12,650 nt of DNA from Actinomycetes bacterium (GCA_023388235.1 JAEWGQ010000181.1:1-12650), one strand, 5' to 3'. Positions 1 to 8,709 are shown, counted from the stretch's first letter. The notes: a model not told the origin generated them from the letters alone. Numbers and translations are program-made.

Positions 1-2126
1 TGGCCGAAGGGACGCAAGCGCCCCTCCCAGTTCAGGAAGGTTCCGGCCTTGTCGACCGGCGGCGCGACGGGCAGCACGACCTGGGAGGTCGGCGTGACCG
101 CAGAGCGGCGAACCTCGAGCTGGACGACGAAGGCGGCGCGCAGTGCACGCTCGGCGAGGACGGGATCCGGGAGGTCGGACAGGTCAAAGCCGCCGACGAT
201 GGCCGCGGGCAGCTCGCCCGTGTTCAGTGCGAGCAGGATCTCGGTCAGGTCGCGGCCGGCAGCGCTCGGCAACTCGGATACTCCCCAGGCGCTCGCAACA
301 TCGACGCGGGCTTCCGCATCGCTCGCGGCGCGGCCTGAGGGCAGCAGGTCTGGCAGCAGTCCGGCCTCGAGCGCGGCGCGTTCGCCGGCGCGGCGCGGGA
401 TCCACACGAGGCGTGCTCCGCTGCGCTTTGCCAGTGCCGTCACTTCGCTGAGCAGGCCAGGCACCTGGGCGGCGCGCTCGCCAACGGCGATGATCGCGCC
501 CGGTGCGGACAGTCGTCCAGCCAGGGCGTTGAGGTTCTCGTGCGCGGAGCCGTCCACGATCGCCGCGAGCACCTCGGGTTCGGTGCCGGGGGCGGCGGAG
601 ATGAGGTCGGCGCCGAGCTTGCGCGAACCGCGCGTGAGGTAGGGCGCGAGCGTGGAGACGTGGACGCGGCCTTCCAGGACGCCCTTGCGCAGGCGCAGGA
701 AGACGTTTCCGGCCTCTTCTTCGGATTCCAGTGCGACGAGGAAGACCTCGGGCGCGAATTCCAGGTCACGGAAGGTGACGCCGAGCCCGCTGCCCGCGAC
801 GTGCGAGGCGAGGAAGGCGGCTTCTTCCGCGCTGTGGGCGCGGGCGCGGTAGTCCACGTCATTCGTCTGCAACACGACGCGCGCGAACTTCGACCACGCG
901 AAGGCATCCTCCAGGGTGAGGCGGCCACCGGGCAGGGCGGCCACTCCCCCGCGCGCGAGCGCGTCCTTCAGCCCATCGGCCGCAATGGACAGCGCCTCGG
1001 ACCAGGAGGTCTCGACGAGCTCGCCGGTTTCTTCGTCGCGCACCATGGGGGCGCGCAGCCGGTCCGGGGCGTCCTGCCAGGCGAAGGCGAAGCGGTCCTT
1101 GTCGGTGATCCACTCCTCGTTGACCTCCGGGTCGTCGCCCGACAGGCGACGCATGACGGTGCCATGCCGCACGTCGACGCGGATGGCCGCGCCGGACGCG
1201 TCATGCTCCGCGACGGAAGCCGTAGAGATGAGGTCGAAGGGGCGCGAGCGGAACCGGTAGGTCGCGCTCGTCAGGGCCCCCACGGGGCAGATCTGGATCG
1301 TGTTGCCGGAGAAGTAGGAGGCAAAGGTGCGTCCGGATTCATCCCGCTCGGCGGCGCCGACGGGTCCCGCGGCGAGTCCCGCGGTCAGGCCGGGCTCCCC
1401 GTCGGGGCCGGTCAGGTCCGGCGCGATGACGTGCGGCTCGGCGTGGCCGGTGTCGGCGAAGTCGAGGATGTTCTCGTCGAAGGTGCCGATTTGCGAGGAG
1501 TGCAGGCCGTGCAACTCCATGCCGGGGCTGCCGGCGCCGCGGCCCTGCAGCGCGATGAACGGATCACCGGCGATCTGCGCGGAGAACCGGGTGCAGCGTT
1601 GGCACAGGATGCAGCGGTCGCGATCGAGCAGGATCTCGGTGGACACGCGGATCGGCTTGGGGAAGGTGCGCTTGATGTCGATGAATCGCGAAGTGGCGCG
1701 ACCATTGCTCATCGCCTGGTTCTGCAGGGGGCATTCGCCGCCCTTATCGCAGACCGGGCAATCCAGCGGGTGGTTGATGAGCAGGAACTCCATGATGCCC
1801 TGCTGCGCCTTGTCCGCGACCTGGGAGGTGTGCTGGGTGTTCACTTCCATGCCGGGGGTGACCTCCATGGTGCAGGAGGCCTGAGGCTTGGGCATCGGGC
1901 GGATGTTGCCTTCGCGGTCGGGCATCGCCACATCGACCAGGCACTGGCGGCAGGCGCCGGCCGGCTTCAGGAGCGGGTGATCGCAAAACCGCGGGATGTG
2001 AATCCCGGCCTGCTCAGCCGCACGAATGATCAGCGTTCCCTTGGGAACCTCGACGGTGACGCCGTCGATGGTGGCGCTGATCAGCTCGACGGCTTCGCTA
2101 CCGGGTTTGGGAGTGGTCGTCGTCAT
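1..2126 (-). CDS. nuoG: NADH-quinone oxidoreductase subunit G (3' end beyond window)
   Basis: Large iron-sulfur subunit of the peripheral arm of complex I, which carries electrons from NuoF/NuoE toward NuoI/NuoB. The frame is open for 708 codons from ATG 2126 to the left window edge; family members are usually somewhat longer, so the C-terminus is missing. Visible ligands: [2Fe-2S] C48, C59, C62, C85; His-ligated [4Fe-4S] H119, C123, C126, C132; a second [4Fe-4S] C172, C175, C178 and C280 (in a CPVGAL motif). A molybdopterin-oxidoreductase-like domain follows from about residue 290. The spacing C178-C280 is long because of a Gly/Pro/Ala-rich insertion at about 215-265. The four positions that bind the extra N7 cluster in E. 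coli-type NuoG are A306, D309, A313 and T341, so N7 cannot form. The start overlaps the nuoF stop as ATGA, with only a weak purine-rich Shine-Dalgarno. Composition is of the lower-GC type shared by nuoD-F. Confidence 0.96.
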   Translation of the reverse strand, partial: MTTTTPKPGSEAVELISATIDGVTVEVPKGTLIIRAAEQAGIHIPRFCDHPLLKPAGACRQCLVDVAMPDREGNIRPMPKPQASCTMEVTPGMEVNTQHTSQVADKAQQGIMEFLLINHPLDCPVCDKGGECPLQNQAMSNGRATSRFIDIKRTFPKPIRVSTEILLDRDRCILCQRCTRFSAQIAGDPFIALQGRGAGSPGMELHGLHSSQIGTFDENILDFADTGHAEPHVIAPDLTGPDGEPGLTAGLAAGPVGAAERDESGRTFASYFSGNTIQICPVGALTSATYRFRSRPFDLISTASVAEHDASGAAIRVDVRHGTVMRRLSGDDPEVNEEWITDKDRFAFAWQDAPDRLRAPMVRDEETGELVETSWSEALSIAADGLKDALARGGVAALPGGRLTLEDAFAWSKFARVVLQTNDVDYRARAHSAEEAAFLASHVAGSGLGVTFRDLEFAPEVFLVALESEEEAGNVFLRLRKGVLEGRVHVSTLAPYLTRGSRKLGADLISAAPGTEPEVLAAIVDGSAHENLNALAGRLSAPGAIIAVGERAAQVPGLLSEVTALAKRSGARLVWIPRRAGERAALEAGLLPDLLPSGRAASDAEARVDVASAWGVSELPSAAGRDLTEILLALNTGELPAAIVGGFDLSDLPDPVLAERALRAAFVVQLEVRRSAVTPTSQVVLPVAPPVDKAGTFLNWEGRLRPFG

Positions 2127-3448
2127 CGGACACCTGCCTCAGTAAAGACGGCGGTCGCTTCGTAGGGGAAGAGTTCGCGCGCGGGCGTTGTCAGGCCTGC
2201 TTCAAACTCGTCACGGAAATACTTGATGCCGGATTGGATCGGAGTCGCCGAGGCGTCACCGAGCGCGCAGAAGGAACGGCCCAAAATGTTGCCGGCGATC
2301 TCGTTGATGAGATCGACGTCGCCGGGCTCGCCCTTACCTGCTTCCAGGCGGTGCATGATCTGGCGCATCCAGAACGTGCCTTCGCGGCACGGGGTGCACT
2401 TGCCGCAGGACTCGTGCTGGTAGAAATCGGTCCAACCGCGCACGACGCGAACGACCGAAGTGGTCTCGTCAAAGACCTGCAGGGCGCGGGTACCGAGCAT
2501 GGATCCGGCGGCCCCGACGGCTTCGTAGTCGAGCGGCACATCGAGGTGCTCTTCGGTGAAGATCGGCGTGGAGGAGCCGCCCGGCGTCCAGAACTTCAGG
2601 CGGTGGCCGTTGCGCATGCCGCCACACATCTCGATGAGCTCGCGCATGGTGATACCAAACGGGGCTTCAAACTGGCCCGGGTTCTTCACGTGCCCGGAGA
2701 CCGAGAAGATGCCGTGGCCGGCGCTCTTTTCGGTACCCATGGCCTTGAACCAGTCATTGCCGTGGGCGATGATGCCCGGCACCGAGGCGATGGATTCGAC
2801 GTTGTTGACGACGGTCGGGCGAGCGTACAGGCCCGCGACCGCCGGGAACGGGGGCTTCAGGCGCGGCTGGCCGCGCAGGCCCTCGAGGGAGTCGAGCAGC
2901 GCGGTTTCCTCACCACAGATGTAGGCGCCGGCACCGGCGTGCACGGTGACCTCGAGCTCGTAGTCGCCGCGCGGACCGAGTCCGGTTCCGAGCAGGCCCG
3001 CTTCCTTGGCTTCGCGCACGGCGTTCAGCAGTCGGCGGTAGACGTGGACGACCTCGCCACGCAGGTAGATGAACGCATGGGTGCAGCCGATGGCGTAGGA
3101 GGTGATCGCGACGCCCTCGATGAGCACGTGCGGATCGGCCATCATGACGGGAATGTCCTTGCCGGTGCCCGGCTCGGACTCATCGGCGTTGACGACGAGG
3201 TAGCGAGGGCCGCCATCTGGCGGGGGCAGGAAGGACCACTTCAGCCCGGTCGGGAAGCCCGCGCCGCCACGGCCGCGCAGTCCCGAGTCCTTGATCTGGT
3301 TGACGACCTCTTCCGGGCTCATCTGCAGGGCTTTGGCGAATGCTTCGTAGCCCCCGTGTTCGCGGTAGGTCGCAAGGGAGTAGGGCGCATCCTTATCCCA
3401 CAGGTCGGTCAAGACCGGGGTGAGGGTTCCGGGAGTGGAAAAACTCAT
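2123..3448 (-). CDS. nuoF: NADH-quinone oxidoreductase subunit F (FMN/NADH-binding)
   Basis: This subunit oxidises NADH: it binds NADH and FMN and passes electrons to the N3 [4Fe-4S] cluster at the tip of the peripheral arm. The 441-residue length is normal for actinobacterial NuoF. Visible: the glycine-rich nucleotide/FMN segment [13 protein letters not shown] (59-71), the [12 protein letters not shown] motif (87-98), [11 protein letters not shown] (175-185), and N3 cluster ligands C348, C351 and C354 ([11 protein letters not shown]) plus C394. Position 96 is Gly, where I recall Cys in other actinobacterial NuoF proteins; the effect is unknown. The ATG start is supported by an AGGAG Shine-Dalgarno about 8 bases upstream and by a 4-base ATGA overlap with the nuoE stop. 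Its own stop overlaps the nuoG start in the same way, so nuoE-F-G are probably translationally coupled. Confidence 0.98.
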   Translation of the reverse strand: MSFSTPGTLTPVLTDLWDKDAPYSLATYREHGGYEAFAKALQMSPEEVVNQIKDSGLRGRGGAGFPTGLKWSFLPPPDGGPRYLVVNADESEPGTGKDIPVMMADPHVLIEGVAITSYAIGCTHAFIYLRGEVVHVYRRLLNAVREAKEAGLLGTGLGPRGDYELEVTVHAGAGAYICGEETALLDSLEGLRGQPRLKPPFPAVAGLYARPTVVNNVESIASVPGIIAHGNDWFKAMGTEKSAGHGIFSVSGHVKNPGQFEAPFGITMRELIEMCGGMRNGHRLKFWTPGGSSTPIFTEEHLDVPLDYEAVGAAGSMLGTRALQVFDETTSVVRVVRGWTDFYQHESCGKCTPCREGTFWMRQIMHRLEAGKGEPGDVDLINEIAGNILGRSFCALGDASATPIQSGIKYFRDEFEAGLTTPARELFPYEATAVFTEAGVR

Positions 3449-4212
3449 TCGTCTGCTCCTTGCTTCGCATCGCCGTCGTAATCGGCCGACGATCCGGGCT
3501 CTCCCACGTCTTCGGTACCGGCGTAGGGATCGGCGGAACCGGATTCTGAGGGCTCCGGTGCGCGCCAGTTGTGATCGCGAGCGATCTTCAGGCCCAACAG
3601 GCTGGCTTCGCCCGCGGCCACGCCTTCAGTGGCGCGACCGTCTTCGAAACCGGCCAGCACGCGCGAGATTTCCTTGAAGGTTCCAACGGTTTCGGGACCG
3701 CGCGTGGGATGGATCGGCTTGCCTTCGCGGATGTCCTCGACGATCTGCAACGCCGAGGTGGGCGTCTGGTTGTCGAAGAATTCCCAGTTGACCATGATGA
3801 CGGGCGCGTAGTCACAGGCCGCGTTGCATTCGAGGGCTTCCAGGGTGATCTTGCCGTCTTCGGTCGTCTCGGTGTGGCCGACGCCGAGCTCTTCGGACAG
3901 CGTCTCGTAAATGATGTCGCCACCCATGACCGCGCACAGCGCATTGGTGCACACGCCCACGTTGTATTCGCCGTTGGGGCGGCGGCGGTACTGGGAGTAG
4001 AAGGTTGCGACCGCGGAGACCTCGGCGCGGGTAATGCCCAGTACGTCAGCGCACAGTGCGACGCCTCGCGGCGAGACGTAGCCGTCGTAGGACTGGATGA
4101 GGTGGAGCATCGGGCCGAGCGCGGAGCGCGCGTGCGGGTAGCGGGCGACGATCTGCTCGCATTCGCCGCGCAGGGTCGCATACACCTGCTCGGGGTAGCT
4201 GGATTCACTCAC
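3445..4212 (-). CDS. nuoE: NADH-quinone oxidoreductase subunit E ([2Fe-2S] N1a)
   Basis: Thioredoxin-fold subunit of the NADH dehydrogenase module; it partners NuoF and carries the off-path N1a [2Fe-2S] cluster. The 255 residues contain a helical N-terminal bundle (about 1-75) and the ferredoxin-like domain with ligands C88, C93, C129 and C133 (C-x4-C-x35-C-x3-C, the family pattern). Residues about 219-255 form a low-complexity acidic tail rich in Asp, Glu, Gly and Ser, an extension beyond the conserved core. The start is GTG, chosen because it sits in a GTGA overlap with the nuoD stop, has GGAGG about 9 bases upstream inside nuoD, and gives a normal N-terminus. Like nuoD, F and G, it uses many A/T-ending codons compared with nuoA-C. 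Confidence 0.97.
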   Translation of the reverse strand: MSESSYPEQVYATLRGECEQIVARYPHARSALGPMLHLIQSYDGYVSPRGVALCADVLGITRAEVSAVATFYSQYRRRPNGEYNVGVCTNALCAVMGGDIIYETLSEELGVGHTETTEDGKITLEALECNAACDYAPVIMVNWEFFDNQTPTSALQIVEDIREGKPIHPTRGPETVGTFKEISRVLAGFEDGRATEGVAAGEASLLGLKIARDHNWRAPEPSESGSADPYAGTEDVGEPGSSADYDGDAKQGADE

Positions 4213-5543
4213 CGGTCAACGCCTCCCAACACGGGGTCGATTGAGGCCATGGTGACGACGATGTCGGCGATCATGCCGCCCTCGACCATCATGGCTGATG
4301 ATTGCAGGTTCGCATAGCTGGGCTCGCGGAAGTGCACCCGGTAGGGGCGGTTACCGCCGTCGGAGACCGCATGCACGCCGAGGACACCCTTCGCGTGTTC
4401 CGTAACCGAGAAGGCTTGGCCGGCGGGAACGCGGAAGCCTTCGGTGACAATCTTGAAGTGGTGGATGAGGGCCTCCATGGAGGTCCCCATGATCTCCTTG
4501 ATGTGCGCCAGCGAGTTGCCCTGGCCGTCGCTTCCGATGGACAACTGGGCGGGCCAGGCAATCTTCTTGTCAGCCACCATGACGGGCTCACCTTCGCTGG
4601 CCTCCAGGCGCTCTAGGCACTGGTAGACAATCTTCAGCGATTCGTAGCACTCATCGAAACGCACCATCGTCCGGTTATACGGATCGGAATAGGTACGGGT
4701 GGGGACCTCGAAATCGTAGGTCTCGTAGCCGCTGTAGGGCTGGAGCTTGCGCATATCAAGCGGCAAGCCGGCCGCGCGCAAGCACGGCCCGGTCAGGGAC
4801 AGCGCGAGCGCTCCCGCGATCGAGATGTAGCCGACCTTTTGCATCCGCAGCTTGAAGATGGGGTTGGCGGCCAGCAGGTCACGCAGTTCGCCGACATCGC
4901 GGCGCACCTTGGGCAGCAGCTCACGGATATAGTCCGTCGTGCCCGGGGGCAGGTCCTGTGCGACGCCACCGGGACGGAAGTAGGCGTGGTTCATTCGCAG
5001 GCCGGTGATGCGTTCCAGGATGCGCAGGATTTCCTCGCGGCCACGGAAGCCGATCGTCATGACGGTCGTGCCGCCCATTTCGTTACCACCGGTGCCGATG
5101 GCAACGAGGTGAGAGGCGATCCGGTTGAGCTCAGCGAGCATCACGCGGATAACCTTCGCACGCTCGGGAATGTCGTTCTCGATGCCGAGCAGGCGCTCCA
5201 CGGCAAGGACGTAGCCGAGTTCGTTGTGCAGCGGGGCTACGTAATCCATCCGGGTGCAGAAGGTCACGCCCTGGGTCCAGGTGCGGAACTCCATGTTCTT
5301 TTCGATACCCGTGTGCAGGTAGCCGGTGCCGACTCGCAGTTCCTTAACCGTCTCGCCCTCGATGTCGAGGATGAGGCGGAGCACGCCGTGCGTGGAGGGG
5401 TGGACCGGGCCCATGTTGACGACGATGCGCTCTTCGCCAACGCGTTCGGCCTCGGCCGCGATATCGTCCCAGTCCCCGCCGGAGGCGGTGTATTCGGAGA
5501 GGGTGGCGTCTTCAAAGACGGGACCTGTAGCGTGCACGCTCAT
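4209..5543 (-). CDS. nuoD: NADH-quinone oxidoreductase subunit D (quinone-site subunit)
   Basis: The 49-kDa-type subunit, related to the large subunit of NiFe hydrogenases. With NuoB and NuoH it forms the quinone-binding cavity of complex I. The 444 residues include the HPSTHG loop (H48, H52) and RMDY with Y101. By alignment to the well-studied Thermus subunit, H52 and Y101 correspond to the His and Tyr that contact the quinone headgroup. The C-terminus ends in the family-typical DPVLGGVDR. The residue before H48 is Val, where most family members I recall have Gln (GPQH). The ATG overlaps the nuoC stop as ATGA, with GGAGG 11 bases upstream lying in the last codons of nuoC. This is the first gene lying wholly in the lower-GC block, which begins in the last 20-35 codons of nuoC. 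Confidence 0.98.
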   Translation of the reverse strand: MSVHATGPVFEDATLSEYTASGGDWDDIAAEAERVGEERIVVNMGPVHPSTHGVLRLILDIEGETVKELRVGTGYLHTGIEKNMEFRTWTQGVTFCTRMDYVAPLHNELGYVLAVERLLGIENDIPERAKVIRVMLAELNRIASHLVAIGTGGNEMGGTTVMTIGFRGREEILRILERITGLRMNHAYFRPGGVAQDLPPGTTDYIRELLPKVRRDVGELRDLLAANPIFKLRMQKVGYISIAGALALSLTGPCLRAAGLPLDMRKLQPYSGYETYDFEVPTRTYSDPYNRTMVRFDECYESLKIVYQCLERLEASEGEPVMVADKKIAWPAQLSIGSDGQGNSLAHIKEIMGTSMEALIHHFKIVTEGFRVPAGQAFSVTEHAKGVLGVHAVSDGGNRPYRVHFREPSYANLQSSAMMVEGGMIADIVVTMASIDPVLGGVDR

Positions 5544-6340
5544 GAGTTGTACGACCTCCGAGTATCTGGCGGCGGGACGGTGGCGCCCTTGTATTCCACG
5601 GGGATGCCGCCGAGCGGGTAGTCCTTGCGCTGGGGGTGACCGGGCCAGTCGTCCGGCATCTCGATCCGCGCCAGGTCGGTGCGGCCGGTGAAGACGATGC
5701 CGAAGAAGTCCCAGGTCTCGCGCTCGTGCCAGTCGTTCGCCGGGTAGACCCCGACGGTGCTGGGGATGGTGGCGTCGCCGTCCGGGACGGCGACCTCCAG
5801 GCGCAGGCGGCGGCCGTGGGTGACCGACACCAGGTGGTACACGGCGTGCAGCTCGCGGCCGGCGTCGTGCGGGTAGTGCACGCCCGAGACCCCGAGCGAC
5901 AGCTCGAAGCGCAGGTCCTGGTCGTCGCGCAGGTGCTGCGCGACCTCGACCAGGTGCTCGCGGACGATGTTCAGGGTCAGCTCGCCGCGGTCCACGACGA
6001 CGGCCTCGACCGCGTTCGCGTACCCGGTGCCCGACGCGTCGAGCAGCTCGGCCAGCACGTCCACGACCTCGTCGAACCAGCCGCCGTACGGCCGCTCGCT
6101 CGGGCCGGGCAGCGCCACGGTCTGCACCAGGCCGCCGAACCCGGACGTGTCGCCGGTGCCGTGCACGCCGAACATGCCGTGCCGGACCTGCACCACCTCG
6201 AGCGGCAGCGCGCGGTCGGCGGGCACGTTCTGCGAGCCCGCCTCCAGCGCCGTCTCGCTCGTGCGCTGCGCGCCGGCGTCGGCCGAGGCGGCGTCGCCGG
6301 CCTTCGCGGCCGCGGCGGCGTCGCGCTTCTCGTCGGTCAT
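5540..6340 (-). CDS. nuoC: NADH-quinone oxidoreductase subunit C
   Basis: The 30-kDa-type subunit of the peripheral arm, which scaffolds NuoD and NuoB. The start is ATG 6340, giving 266 residues. It overlaps the nuoB stop (ATGA) and encodes a normal N-terminus; a longer in-frame extension upstream would only read through nuoB in the wrong frame. Residues 1-45 are an Ala-rich, charged, poorly conserved leader. The core carries the family signatures [10 protein letters not shown] (206-215) and [17 protein letters not shown] (234-250), with the ordinary actinobacterial C-terminus after them. The last 20-35 codons change in character: GGT, GAA, CCA, GAT, ACT, AGG and TCA appear, whereas the rest of the gene is almost entirely G/C-ending. 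The compositional boundary of the window therefore falls inside this gene without breaking its frame. Confidence 0.97.
   Translation of the reverse strand: MTDEKRDAAAAAKAGDAASADAGAQRTSETALEAGSQNVPADRALPLEVVQVRHGMFGVHGTGDTSGFGGLVQTVALPGPSERPYGGWFDEVVDVLAELLDASGTGYANAVEAVVVDRGELTLNIVREHLVEVAQHLRDDQDLRFELSLGVSGVHYPHDAGRELHAVYHLVSVTHGRRLRLEVAVPDGDATIPSTVGVYPANDWHERETWDFFGIVFTGRTDLARIEMPDDWPGHPQRKDYPLGGIPVEYKGATVPPPDTRRSYNS
5560..5640. other. Compositional boundary inside nuoC 3' end
   Basis: Hand counts of 60-base lines give about 55-67% GC to the left (3001-3060: 40/60; 4441-4500: 33/60; 4681-4740: 36/60) and about 73-77% to the right (5881-5940: 44/60; 8401-8460: 46/60). Codon choice switches at the same place, with GAA, GAT, CAA, GGA and TTG common on the left and rare on the right. 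The change falls within or just after the strongly conserved [14 protein letters not shown] coding stretch of nuoC, and the reading frame and operon spacing are intact. It could be a homologous-recombination breakpoint or a join between two genomes made by assembly; the sequence alone cannot decide. The exact base is uncertain. Confidence 0.7.
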
Positions 6341-6888
6341 CGCAGCAGTCCCGTCATGTGCGAGGTGGGGGTGGCCTGCAGGGCGGCGGCCTCGACCTTG
6401 CGCGCGATCTCGGCGCGGTCGCGGCCCAGCGGCTCGTTCTTGATCTGCTCGTGCAGCTCGAGGATCGCGTTGATGAGCATCTCCGGCCGCGGCGGGCAGC
6501 CCGGCAGGTAGATGTCCACCGGCACGACGTGGTCGACGCCCTGCACGATCGCGTAGTTGTTGAACATGCCGCCGCTGCTGGCGCACACGCCCATCGACAG
6601 CACCCACTTGGGCTCGGCCATCTGGTCGTAGACCTGGCGCACCACCGGGGCCATCTTCTGGCTGACGCGGCCGGCCACGATCATGAGGTCCGACTGGCGC
6701 GGGGACGCCCGGAACACCTCCATGCCGAACCGGGAGATGTCGAACCGGGACCCGCCCGTCGCCATCATCTCGATCGCGCAGCACGCCAGGCCGAACGTCA
6801 CCGGCCACAGCGACGCCTTGCGGACCAGGCCGGCGAGCGTCTCGACGGACGTCAGCAGGAAGCCCGAGGGAGCCTCTTCGATACCCAT
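6337..6888 (-). CDS. nuoB: NADH-quinone oxidoreductase subunit B (N2 cluster)
   Basis: PSST-type subunit that holds the terminal [4Fe-4S] cluster N2 and donates electrons to menaquinone at the interface with NuoD. The 183 residues contain all four ligands: the tandem pair C36-C37 (GLACCAIE), C102 (GVCASSGG) and C131 (LPGCPPRP). Length is normal. The ATG lies one base beyond the nuoA stop, with a GAGGA Shine-Dalgarno inside the end of nuoA, and the stop overlaps nuoC as ATGA. Codon use is strongly G/C-ending, like nuoA and the upstream menaquinone genes and unlike nuoD-G. Confidence 0.98.
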   Translation of the reverse strand: MGIEEAPSGFLLTSVETLAGLVRKASLWPVTFGLACCAIEMMATGGSRFDISRFGMEVFRASPRQSDLMIVAGRVSQKMAPVVRQVYDQMAEPKWVLSMGVCASSGGMFNNYAIVQGVDHVVPVDIYLPGCPPRPEMLINAILELHEQIKNEPLGRDRAEIARKVEAAALQATPTSHMTGLLR

Positions 6889-6889
6889 G

Positions 6890-7258
6890 TCAGTCCTCGT
6901 CCCACTCCAGGCCGCCGCGGCGCCACTCGTACACGAACGGCACCGTGATCAGCGCCAGGAACCCCACCATCGCCACCAGGCCGAACACGGCGAGCTCGGT
7001 GAAGCTCACGGCCCACGGGTAGAGGAAGACGACCTCGATGTCGAAGATGATGAACGTCATCGCCACCAGGTAGTACTTCACCGGGAAGCGGCCGCCGCCC
7101 ACGGCGTGCGGGGTCGGCTGGATGCCGCACTCGTAGGCCTCGAGCTTCGCGCGGTTGTAGCGCTTCGGGCCCAGCACGGCGCTGGCGGCGAGGCCGCCGA
7201 CCGCGAGCACGGCGGCGATCCCCATCATGACGAGGAGGGGGATGTAGGGGTTGGTCAT
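6890..7258 (-). CDS. nuoA: NADH-quinone oxidoreductase subunit A (membrane)
   Basis: Small membrane subunit at the junction of the membrane and peripheral arms of complex I. The 122 residues hold three predicted transmembrane helices (about 7-29, 62-82 and 88-110) and the conserved loop with YECG (C44) followed by the [18 protein letters not shown] signature (58-75), which includes the conserved acidic pair in the second helix. It is the first nuo gene. An 81-base gap separates it from the MenJ-like gene upstream on the same strand, and a GGGAG Shine-Dalgarno precedes the ATG by about 8 bases. I see no convincing terminator or promoter in that gap, so read-through from the upstream gene is likely. 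Confidence 0.97.
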   Translation of the reverse strand: MTNPYIPLLVMMGIAAVLAVGGLAASAVLGPKRYNRAKLEAYECGIQPTPHAVGGGRFPVKYYLVAMTFIIFDIEVVFLYPWAVSFTELAVFGLVAMVGFLALITVPFVYEWRRGGLEWDED

Positions 7259-7339
7259 CGGTTGCTCTCCCGAAGGGGGGTGGAGTGCGGTCCGTGGGCG
7301 GGGGCGCGGCGGGCGGGGCCGTCCGTCAGGGCGGCGCCG

Positions 7340-8647
7340 TCACGACGCCGGCGCCAGCCGCGCGAGTGCCGCGATGGTGCGGTCGGCCCAGTCGCCGCCG
7401 TGCGGCTCGTAGCAGTCCGCCAGCAGCTTGTGGGTCAGCTTCATGACGGTCGGCCGGGGCAGGCCGTACCGCGTGCAGACCCGCATCACCTGCGGGTGCT
7501 CGATCAGCTTCACGAACACCCGGCCGAGCGTGTAGTACCCGCCGAGGTCGTCCTTCATCCGGGCACCGTACGTCGCCAGGGCCCGCTCGCGCCCGGCGGC
7601 GGTGCCGCGCGCCGCGGCCTGGACGATGGCGTCCGCCGCGACCCGGCCGGCCTGCAGGGCGTACGCGATGCCCTCGCCGTTGAACGGGCTGACCATGCCG
7701 GCCGCGTCGCCGACCAGCATGAGGCCGCGGCCGTACAGCGGGCCGCGGTTGAACCCCATCGGCAGCGCGGCCCCGCGGACGGGGCCGACCTGGTTCTCCT
7801 CGGTGAACTCCCACTCGGCGGGGGCGTTCGCCATCCACTTCGCGAAGAGGTCCTTGTAGTCGACCTTGGTCGCGGCGGCGGTCGAGGACACCGAGCCGAG
7901 GCCGACGTTGGCGGTGCCGTCGCCGAGCGAGAAGATCCAGCCGTAGCCGGGCATGAGGTTCGACGCGTGGGGGACGCCGTCCCAGAGCTCGAGGTGGCTC
8001 TCCATCCACGGGTCGTCGTGCCGCGGGGTGCGGAAGTACGTGCGCACGGCCACCCCCATCGGCCGGTCCGCGCGCTTCTCGAGGCCCATGCCGGTGGCGA
8101 GCCGGGCGGAGACGCCGTCGGCGGCGATCACGACGGGGGCGCGGTAGGTCACGGGGTCGCCCGCGCGGCGGCCGTCGGCGTCGACCGGGCGCGCCTGCAC
8201 GCCGACCACGCGGCCGGTGCGCTCGTCCAGCAGCGGGCCGGTGACGTTGGTGCGCTCCTGCACCTTGGCGCCGGCGGCGCGGGCGTGCTCGAGCAGCAGG
8301 TGGTCGAGCGACATGCGGGAGCGGGCGAGGCCGTACGACGGGTACGAGGACAGCTCCGGCCAGGGCAGCTCGACGACGTGGCCGCCGCCCAGCACGCGCA
8401 GGCCGACGTTGCGGATCCAGCCGTCCTCCGGGCGCAGCGGGACGCCCATGCGCGCGAGCTCGGCCACCGCGCGGGGCGTCAGGCCGTCGCCGCAGATCTT
8501 GTCGCGGGGGAACGAGGCCTTGTCGAGCAGCAGCACGGAGAGCCCGGCGGCGGCGCAGTGGTACGCCGCGCTGGACCCACCGGGCCCGGCGCCGACGACG
8601 ATGACGTCCGCGTCGTCGCTCTTGCCACTGTGCACAGTTCGCCCCAC
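7340..8647 (-). CDS. menJ: Geranylgeranyl-reductase-family flavoprotein, MenJ-like menaquinone reductase
   Basis: FAD-dependent reductase of the geranylgeranyl reductase family, 435 residues. Visible: the Rossmann FAD motif DVIVVGAGPGGSSA (14-27), the family motif CGDGL (52-56), PGYGWIFSLGDG (233-244) and the second FAD motif GDAAGMVSPFNGEGI (313-327). In mycobacteria the MenJ member saturates one isoprene unit of menaquinone, giving MK(II-H2). Lying between menG and nuoA, this protein probably acts likewise on the menaquinone tail at the membrane; reduction of another polyprenyl chain (carotenoid or archaeal-type lipid) is the alternative. The symbol is by analogy. The start is ambiguous: GTG 8647 has GAAGG about 9 bases upstream, while GTG 8635 is also possible with GGGG about 6 bases upstream. 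Both leave a short leader before the FAD motif. Confidence 0.88.
   Translation of the reverse strand: MGRTVHSGKSDDADVIVVGAGPGGSSAAYHCAAAGLSVLLLDKASFPRDKICGDGLTPRAVAELARMGVPLRPEDGWIRNVGLRVLGGGHVVELPWPELSSYPSYGLARSRMSLDHLLLEHARAAGAKVQERTNVTGPLLDERTGRVVGVQARPVDADGRRAGDPVTYRAPVVIAADGVSARLATGMGLEKRADRPMGVAVRTYFRTPRHDDPWMESHLELWDGVPHASNLMPGYGWIFSLGDGTANVGLGSVSSTAAATKVDYKDLFAKWMANAPAEWEFTEENQVGPVRGAALPMGFNRGPLYGRGLMLVGDAAGMVSPFNGEGIAYALQAGRVAADAIVQAAARGTAAGRERALATYGARMKDDLGGYYTLGRVFVKLIEHPQVMRVCTRYGLPRPTVMKLTHKLLADCYEPHGGDWADRTIAALARLAPAS
8627..8638. promoter_or_regulatory. Perfect 12-bp palindrome at menJ 5' end
   Basis: ACTGTGCACAGT is its own reverse complement. It overlaps codons 4-7 of menJ if translation begins at GTG 8647, or the start codon itself if it begins at GTG 8635. 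Its centre is 24 bases from the centre of the CRP-like site at 8649-8664. It may be a second operator or chance; I know of no regulator for it. Confidence 0.3.
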
Positions 8648-8648
8648 T

Positions 8649-8664
8649 TGTGAATGCCTTCACA
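8649..8664. promoter_or_regulatory. CRP/GlxR-type site TGTGA-N6-TCACA
   Basis: The sequence TGTGAATGCCTTCACA has 6-base perfect arms and matches the full CRP-family half-site pattern TGTGA-N6-TCACA used by E. coli CRP and actinobacterial Crp/GlxR. It ends one base before GTG 8647 and covers the GAAGG Shine-Dalgarno. If the proposed promoter at 8680-8709 is correct it lies downstream of the start point, where a bound protein would more likely repress than activate. Binding is inferred from pattern only. Confidence 0.55.
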
Positions 8665-8679
8665 CCCGTTTGCAGGCCG

Positions 8680-8709
8680 AGTCTACTGAGCGGACCAAGG
8701 TCCTGTCTG
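8680..8709 (-). promoter_or_regulatory. Candidate promoter for menJ-nuo
   Basis: On the minus strand CAGACA (8709-8704; four of six matches to TTGACA) is separated by 18 bases from TAGACT (8685-8680; TAnnnT type). The predicted start point is near 8673, giving a short leader before GTG 8647. The spacer contains the dyad GGACC-AA-GGTCC at 8692-8703. This is inferred from consensus likeness. Confidence 0.35.

Noticed and set aside
540..2165. Long plus-strand open frame (about 541 codons) opposite nuoG and nuoF
   Set aside because: It lies wholly antisense to nuoG/nuoF, whose protein has all the expected motifs. The product is Gly/Ala/Arg/Asp-rich with no domain, as expected of an antisense shadow in GC-rich DNA.
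5540..6808. Longer nuoC reading frame starting at 6808
   Set aside because: The extra upstream part reads through nuoB in the wrong frame. ATG 6340 gives a normal NuoC and an ATGA overlap with nuoB.
7259..7339. Possible terminator or promoter between menJ and nuoA
   Set aside because: Only very short stems (such as CCC-TTC-GGG beside the nuoA Shine-Dalgarno) and no -10/-35 pair are visible. Read-through is more likely.
6683..8653. Plus-strand open frame of about 656 codons opposite nuoB, nuoA and menJ
   Set aside because: It spans three recognisable minus-strand genes and their gaps. Its composition (His/Arg/Ala/Val-rich) is a frame artefact of high GC.
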